Assembly: GCA_943325255.2 (NCBI GenBank)
Contig: CALPOS020000015.1
Span: 1-19,176, forward strand
DNA from: Sphingobacterium thalpophilum
GTDB taxonomy: Bacteria > Bacteroidota > Bacteroidia > Flavobacteriales > Flavobacteriaceae
Reading direction: 5' to 3'
DNA: 19,176 nucleotides
Part shown: positions 14,982-19,176 of the stretch, piece by piece
Layout of the letters: each line of letters opens with the position of its first letter
Position numbering within the stretch: the stretch's first letter is position 1
Notes under the pieces: generated by a model
Database searches by the model: none
Told to the model about the DNA's origin: nothing
Seen by the model: the letters and a program-made list of their open reading frames with translations, nothing else
Translations under genes and position numbers: made by a program

Positions 14982-15428
14982 TTATTTTGCAAGGAAATTA
15001 AAGTACGCTGGGATACGAAAGGCTTCAAGTCTTGCTGTTCTATATATTAAGATCAGCAATCGTTCCTCATCTTTGTAATGACCATAAAGTTCGACGCAAT
15101 TGGTGATGCTATCGTTGCCTTCTTTTTTGAACGCGGATAGTCTGCCTTCCCAACTATTTTTGAGTAAAGTAACTTTAAATGCGTCGTCCTTAACTTCCTT
15201 TATATTATTTTCTTTGAATTTATTTTTGATCATCGAAACCATAGTGTTGCGCATCATTTTTGGTGGTGCATCCATCCAAATCATAGCGTTTTTATCATAT
15301 CTGGCACTCGATTCATTTACTATACATGCATTGTTCACGGCAAATTCTGTCCCAAAGAAATTAATTTTTTTGCTTTGCGCGGCAACAGTTGAAACTAGAA
15401 TAAGTAAAATATATGTTAGTTTCATCAT
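14982..15428 (-). CDS. Small secreted protein of unknown function
   Basis: A 148-residue protein that I do not recognise. Residues 1-17 are a signal peptide (MMKLTYILLILVSTVAA), so it is likely periplasmic or outer-surface. No lipobox Cys follows the signal. The mature part is mixed alpha/beta with many charged residues, two cysteines (35 and 111) that could pair, and a Lys/Asn-rich middle (residues 57-90) likely helical then stranded. No sorting domain is present. The second ATG (15423-15425) is an equally good start. It follows apaG by 35 bases on the same strand and probably shares its transcript. No obvious terminator was seen after it. Confidence 0.75.
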   Translation of the reverse strand: MMKLTYILLILVSTVAAQSKKINFFGTEFAVNNACIVNESSARYDKNAMIWMDAPPKMMRNTMVSMIKNKFKENNIKEVKDDAFKVTLLKNSWEGRLSAFKKEGNDSITNCVELYGHYKDEERLLILIYRTARLEAFRIPAYFNFLAK

Positions 15429-15463
15429 GGTTAAGAATTTTGATGTGCTCGCGATTTAGGTTA

Positions 15464-15850
15464 TTAATTCAGCGCAAAAGGAGCACTCAATTTAAAGGTT
15501 GGTACAATCACTTTAAAGTTTTTGGCAGAGGTAAAATTGATCATATTAAAATGACCGTGCATTGCGCCAAATGGAGAAGAGAGCAAACAGCCCGAACTGT
15601 ACGTATGAATCTCGCCGGGTTTTAACACTGGTTTTTTACCAATTACCCCTTCGCCATCTACGACTTCTTTATCGTTTAGAGAGTCGTAAATTTCCCAGTG
15701 TCTTGAGGTGAGTTGAACGGAATCTTTACTGTGATTTTCAATAGAAACTTCGTAGCTAAAGGCAAAATGAATCTTGTGATTTTTGAAGTACGTGCCTTCA
15801 AAATTCGTTAAAACTGAAATTTTTATACCTCTTGTTATTTGAGAAACCAT
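15464..15850 (-). CDS. apaG: ApaG domain protein (DUF525)
   Basis: A 128-residue protein matching ApaG in length (about 125) and motifs. ISVLTNFEG near the start and FAFSYEVSIENHS (29-41) form the first strands of the immunoglobulin-like fold. GEGVIGKKPVLKPGE (66-80) and YTSGxxL-like YSSGCLLSSPFGAMHGHF (84-101) are the signature loops. ApaG was linked to cobalt/magnesium homeostasis in Salmonella, and the same fold serves as a binding module in F-box proteins; the biochemical role is unsettled. It lies between the Plug-family gene (75 bases upstream) and the small secreted protein gene (35 bases downstream). Confidence 0.94.
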   Translation of the reverse strand: MVSQITRGIKISVLTNFEGTYFKNHKIHFAFSYEVSIENHSKDSVQLTSRHWEIYDSLNDKEVVDGEGVIGKKPVLKPGEIHTYSSGCLLSSPFGAMHGHFNMINFTSAKNFKVIVPTFKLSAPFALN

Positions 15851-15875
15851 GGTAGTATTTTTCGAAAATCCAGTT

Positions 15876-15883
15876 CAAATTTA
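15876..15883 (-). promoter_or_regulatory. Possible -7 element for apaG
   Basis: On the minus strand TAAATTTG, an exact TAnnTTTG, 26 bases before the apaG ATG. The nearest TTG upstream is too close (9-base spacing), so support is partial. Confidence 0.38.
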
Positions 15884-15925
15884 CTAAAAAATCAACTTTA
15901 GAAGATAAATTAAAGTTAAATTTTC

Positions 15926-17179
15926 TTAATTAATAATGTCTGTGGAACTCGCGACCGCTTTTCCAATGATGCGATCGTAGCGTTGGTTGTTTTCTTTGTA
16001 ATAAATTAAGGCAAAATAATTGTCTTCGGTTTGAAAAAAGTTGCCGTCAATGGCATTAGCGTTGTCTATTTTCCCGCTTTTATCTGCGACGACATATTGG
16101 TAATTGGTAAAACCTTGTTTAATCATAATAGCTTTTTCAAACACCGCTTTTTCGGCGTTATAGTCCATTTTGCTTTCTGCGTTCATGGCGTAATTGTTAA
16201 ACATCCCATTAACATAAATGTCTTTTTTTTCGTAAAATGACGGAGCAGACAAAGTAAAATAAACCCAAGCGTAATCCGCTTCAATCTCGCTAGTCGCCAC
16301 ATTGAGATTATTGATTAAGAAATTACCGTTATAATCAGGATTAAACGTATAAGGTTCTTTGGCTCTGGCTTCGTCTGTATAAAGGTAAGCGTTATACACG
16401 CCGCCTTGAGAATCGATTCTTGCCACGTTATTTGTAGCCGCTCGAATGTCTTTGTTTTCAAAATAACGGAACTCATTTCCGCCCCAGAATTGTGTTTCAG
16501 TATCATATTTATATATCAAATCATTTCCGATTGTAAACATTGGTTTTACGTTGGTGATTGCAGAATTTAATTTTCCATTTTGAAGTAATAGCACTTTTAC
16601 ATTACTTAACGGGCTTTGAAACGTTATCGTTGTCGACTTAACAGAAAATTCAAGATTGTGTTTGTAGTTGGCTTCTGCAATATTTCGGGCTCTTTTCACT
16701 TGAAGTGGAACTGTTACAATATTCTCATAGATAATAAATTTCCTGGAGAAAACAAGATCGCCATTTTCGTCTACTATTTTGAGCATATAATTACCGCTCA
16801 CGATCAACTGTGTGTTTCGATTTGGAAATTGAATTCGATAATGGGAATAAAGTTGAAGTGCGTTATATGAATTGGTGTAGTCGATAATTCGTTGATTGTC
16901 GAAACCTCTCAAATACTCATTTACAGAAAGTTGGGATTGCTTCCAATCGTAATCGCAATGCACAATTTGATAGTAATAATTCGCTTCGTTCCCGTGTAGA
17001 TCATCAAATTGCAACTGAAAGGAATCGCCCAATTGAAAAACCGGAACCATATTTTGTTTGTTTTGAACAAACGTAATTGTTTTAATATGAAATGGTGGGG
17101 CTATTTCCTTCTCCGGTTGTGCAGTTGCTGTCGTCGTGACAAATAATAGGAGTAAGTAAGTAAAAATCGAATTTTTCAT
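15926..17179 (-). CDS. T9SS Plug-family protein (DUF5103 domain)
   Basis: A 417-residue exported protein with signal peptide 1-20 (MKNSIFTYLLLLFVTTTATA). The mature part matches DUF5103, now described as the type IX secretion Plug domains. Diagnostic stretches are IVHCDYDWKQSQLSVNEYL and GFDNQRI (about 67-93), then LQLYSHYRIQFPN and SGNYMLKIVDENGD. The C-terminal half has YVNGMFNNYAMN and NYQYVV, typical of the family. In Flavobacterium johnsoniae, Plug closes the periplasmic end of the SprA translocon when no substrate is passing. It is all-beta, with no membrane span beyond the signal. It is separate from other T9SS core genes here. The upstream box TACATTTA (minus strand, near 17200) is one base off a -7 element. 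Confidence 0.88.
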   Translation of the reverse strand: MKNSIFTYLLLLFVTTTATAQPEKEIAPPFHIKTITFVQNKQNMVPVFQLGDSFQLQFDDLHGNEANYYYQIVHCDYDWKQSQLSVNEYLRGFDNQRIIDYTNSYNALQLYSHYRIQFPNRNTQLIVSGNYMLKIVDENGDLVFSRKFIIYENIVTVPLQVKRARNIAEANYKHNLEFSVKSTTITFQSPLSNVKVLLLQNGKLNSAITNVKPMFTIGNDLIYKYDTETQFWGGNEFRYFENKDIRAATNNVARIDSQGGVYNAYLYTDEARAKEPYTFNPDYNGNFLINNLNVATSEIEADYAWVYFTLSAPSFYEKKDIYVNGMFNNYAMNAESKMDYNAEKAVFEKAIMIKQGFTNYQYVVADKSGKIDNANAIDGNFFQTEDNYFALIYYKENNQRYDRIIGKAVASSTDIIN

Positions 17180-17252
17180 AAAACAGTTTTTTAGAAGCTA
17201 AATGTACTAAAATAATGATTTTAAAACACTTCCTGTTAACTTTTTTATGGGA

Positions 17253-18089
17253 TTATTTTTTTGTGCAAACTGGAATAATTTCGCCCTTTGCCAAGCAATA
17301 TTTTTCGACTAAATCGGCAGCAATTTCTGAGGTATAATCTACTTCGTTGACTTCGAAACCGATGCTTCTTAGTTTGTCGAAATAGTCTCTGCCATAAATT
17401 CTAACATGGTCGTATTGCCCGAATATTTTTGACCTTTCTTTTTGATCTGTAATGGAATCGTCTGAAAAAGTCGTCGCTCTATTGAGGTCTTGCGGGATTT
17501 GAAAAATGCCCATTCCGCCTGGTTTCAGAACGCGATATAGTTCTTGCATGGCTTTGGTGTCGTCAGGAATATGTTCTAAAACATGGTTACAAAGAATGAC
17601 GTCATAGGTGCTATCGCTAAAGGGCAAATTGCAGATGTCTGCCTTGACATCTGCCAAGGGAGAAAGTAAATCTGTTGTAGTGTAATCTAAGTTTTTTTGG
17701 TTTCTAAACAACATGTAAAACGCTTGTTCGGGAGCGAAATGCAATACTTTTAATGCTGAATTCGTTTCGGCATCTCGTAATCTTACCGTTATTTTGTTTT
17801 GATGAACAGAATCTGAATCGAGTTCAGATTGAAAAAAGTCCGTTTCGTTTTTCAAGTACAACCAAAGCAAACGATGTCTTTCTAGCGACAGCGTGCTAGG
17901 CGAAAGAACATTATTCCGCTGCGTTCCATATCCATAGGGAAGAAACATGCGAAAACTCTTCCCATCAATCGGATCAGTGTACGTTTTTCCGCGCAGCAAA
18001 AAAGCCAATATTGGTCGAGCCACATAACTCAATCGGATCAGGATTGGTCTGGGAATGGTGTTCAAAATAAGTTTAAAAATTTTTTTCAT
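17253..18089 (-). CDS. Class I SAM-dependent methyltransferase (Methyltransf_11 type)
   Basis: A 278-residue protein. Residues 1-33 are basic and hydrophobic (two Pro-rich amphipathic stretches) and may associate with the membrane. The SAM fold starts at about 113. Motif I is KVLHFAPEQ (114-122), lacking the usual GxGxG; the HFAPEQ form is one I recall from Bacteroidota homologues. DICNLPFSDSTYDVILCN (151-168), HVLEHI (169-174) and LKPGG (188-192) are the standard later motifs. Residues about 86-110 (QSELDSDSVHQNKI and following) look like an insertion just before motif I. Its ATG overlaps the map stop (TAATG), so it is translationally coupled to map. The substrate is unknown. Confidence 0.9.
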   Translation of the reverse strand: MKKIFKLILNTIPRPILIRLSYVARPILAFLLRGKTYTDPIDGKSFRMFLPYGYGTQRNNVLSPSTLSLERHRLLWLYLKNETDFFQSELDSDSVHQNKITVRLRDAETNSALKVLHFAPEQAFYMLFRNQKNLDYTTTDLLSPLADVKADICNLPFSDSTYDVILCNHVLEHIPDDTKAMQELYRVLKPGGMGIFQIPQDLNRATTFSDDSITDQKERSKIFGQYDHVRIYGRDYFDKLRSIGFEVNEVDYTSEIAADLVEKYCLAKGEIIPVCTKK

Positions 18090-18907
18090 TAGAGTACCAA
18101 AGGTTGTCTGCGAAATTCATCTTCTTCATTGCTAACGATTCCGAGCGCTTGATAGACATAGGCAAATGTCGAGAGCAACTCAGGTTTGCCATCAATAATT
18201 GCGACATCATGTTCGAAGTGGGCACTTGGTTTTCCGTCGGCGGTGAGTATCGTCCAACCATCTTTGAGTTGTTTGATATTGCGCGTTCCCATATTGATCA
18301 TCGGCTCAATCGCCACGACCATTCCTTCTACAAATAATTTTCCACGACCGCGTTTACCGTAGTTAGGCATTTCTGGATCTTCGTGCATTTTCTGTCCTAA
18401 ACCGTGTCCAACCAGTTCACGAACCACGCCGTAGCCATGCGATTCGGTATATTTTTGAATGGCATTGCCCACATCCTCTACGCGATTTCCTAATTTGAAT
18501 TCACGTATTCCGACGTAAAGCGATTCTTTGGTAACTTGAAGTAGTTTTTTTTTTTCCGGGGCGACTTCTCCAATTTCAAACGAATAAGCGTGATCGCCGT
18601 GATAACCGTTTTTGAAAGCGCCGCAATCTACCGAAATTACATCGCCGCTTTCTAGAGGTTTGTTGTTTGGGATTCCGTGCACCACTTGAGCATTTGGACT
18701 CATACATAGCGAATTCGGAAATCCATATAGTCCAAGAAAACTAGGGGCTGCTCCGTGATCACGAATAAATTCTTCTGCTAATTTGTCTAGATATAATGTA
18801 GTAACGCCAGGCTTGATTTCGCCTGCAATCATTCCTAAAGTTTTAGAAACGATGAGCGCACTTTCGCGCATTAATTCAATTTCTTCTCGTGTTTTTTGGA
18901 TAATCAT
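18089..18907 (-). CDS. map: Methionine aminopeptidase, type I
   Basis: A 272-residue type I MetAP (E. coli 264) that removes the initiator Met from new proteins in the cytoplasm. All five metal ligands are present: Asp94 (SVDCG), Asp105 (HGDHA), His168 (GHGLG), Glu201 (IEPM) and Glu232 (FEHD). The substrate His77 (VVHGIP) and His175 (KMHEDP) are also kept. There is no N-terminal zinc-finger extension. The start ATG (18905-18907) lies after a -7 element at 18927-18934. The methyltransferase follows with a one-base overlap, so both share one transcript. Confidence 0.96.
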   Translation of the reverse strand: MIIQKTREEIELMRESALIVSKTLGMIAGEIKPGVTTLYLDKLAEEFIRDHGAAPSFLGLYGFPNSLCMSPNAQVVHGIPNNKPLESGDVISVDCGAFKNGYHGDHAYSFEIGEVAPEKKKLLQVTKESLYVGIREFKLGNRVEDVGNAIQKYTESHGYGVVRELVGHGLGQKMHEDPEMPNYGKRGRGKLFVEGMVVAIEPMINMGTRNIKQLKDGWTILTADGKPSAHFEHDVAIIDGKPELLSTFAYVYQALGIVSNEEDEFRRQPLVL

Positions 18908-18926
18908 TTTTTCTGAATTCGAGTCG

Positions 18927-18934
18927 CAAAAGTA
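18927..18934 (-). promoter_or_regulatory. -7 element for map and the coupled methyltransferase
   Basis: On the minus strand TACTTTTG with flanks ACG and CGACTC, an exact TAnnTTTG 20 bases before the ATG. The flanking GTACTTTTGC is identical to the pruA element. The nearest TTG upstream is only 11 bases away, so a -33 is weak. Confidence 0.5.
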
Positions 18935-18996
18935 CGTATTTAACTCAAATAAAAATATAGAATAGTGAAGTCAAATGAACTGCCGACTAACCTCCT

Positions 18997-19176
18997 TTAA
19001 TCGGGATTTGCCATGATTCTGAATAGCTCTGAATTGGAAATGAAAAATCTGTTTTCCAAAGCAATATCAGCCAATTGGGCGATTACTAAGTTGTTTTCTC
19101 TCGAATTAATCAGGAACATCGAGCTTTCTCCGAACGAGAAAAGTCGTTCTTCAGAGGTCAACATGGTCGTATTGTC
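18997..19176 (-). CDS. TolC family outer membrane efflux protein, C-terminal end
   Basis: An open frame entering from the right edge and ending at TAA (18997-18999) gives 59 residues. Its core is LFSFGESSMFLINSRENNL (residues 12-30), followed by VIAQLADIALENRFFISNSE and ending MANPD. The pattern F-x-x-G-E-S-S-x-F-L-I-N-x-R-E-N-x-L is the final helical repeat of Bacteroidota TolC/OEP proteins, which form the trimeric outer membrane channel of RND or ABC export systems. The rest, and any pump partner genes, are outside the window. Its stop is 89 bases before map on the same strand. Confidence 0.78.
   Translation of the reverse strand, partial: DNTTMLTSEERLFSFGESSMFLINSRENNLVIAQLADIALENRFFISNSELFRIMANPD

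Noticed and set aside
18989..18998. AAAGGAGG (minus strand) just after the TolC stop, a strong Shine-Dalgarno-like sequence
   Set aside because: No start codon follows at a suitable distance, and this lineage rarely uses such sites. Probably chance.
1..19176. Defence system, prophage, integrative element or CRISPR array
   Set aside because: All substantial frames are assigned to housekeeping, envelope or secretion genes. No integrase, transposase, toxin-antitoxin pair, nuclease cluster or regularly spaced repeat was seen.

Overview
The window looks like chromosome of a Flavobacterium-type member of the Bacteroidota. The evidence is the AT-rich sequence, the near absence of Shine-Dalgarno sequences, several matches to the Bacteroidota -7 promoter element TAnnTTTG, a type IX secretion (T9SS) cargo protein and a T9SS Plug-family protein, an S46 dipeptidyl peptidase, and dispersed repeats of a kind I recall from Flavobacteriaceae. 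I see no phage, transposase, CRISPR array, tRNA or rRNA. It is mostly a housekeeping region.

Layout, left to right. (1) Positions 1-2209, minus strand: waaA (Kdo transferase) followed by an S46 peptidase that runs off the left edge. (2) 2257-4600, plus strand: a DegT/AHBA-type sugar aminotransferase with a good promoter, a dispersed repeat, then galE. A bidirectional terminator inside a larger palindrome separates galE from the convergent fabD. (3) 4709-7060, minus strand: fabD, an FMN reductase, a pirin, and a 30-codon fragment that resembles the start of a Crp/Fnr regulator. (4) 7108-8650, minus strand: purT with a small secreted four-cysteine, His-tailed protein 4 bases downstream. (5) 8651-8922: about 270 bases without a gene, filled by a second copy of the dispersed repeat. 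(6) 8923-11311, minus strand: a class I aspartate-type aminotransferase and a membrane fatty acid desaturase, each with its own terminator. (7) 11394-12047, plus strand: rsmG, divergent from the desaturase. (8) 12067-18934, minus strand: a T9SS cargo protein, pruA, a small secreted orphan, apaG, a T9SS Plug-family protein, a methyltransferase and map. The methyltransferase start overlaps the map stop. (9) 18997-19176: the C-terminal end of a TolC-type efflux protein, cut by the right edge.

The genes cover envelope building (waaA, DegT aminotransferase, galE, fabD, desaturase), nucleotide and amino acid metabolism (purT, aminotransferase, pruA), translation and protein maturation (rsmG, map) and secretion (Plug, T9SS cargo, S46 peptidase, TolC). 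I found no convincing new multi-gene system. The items most worth a second look are the apparent Crp/Fnr gene remnant joined to the pirin gene, a repeat pair whose inverted arms differ by a compensating base change, and the Cys/His protein linked to purT.
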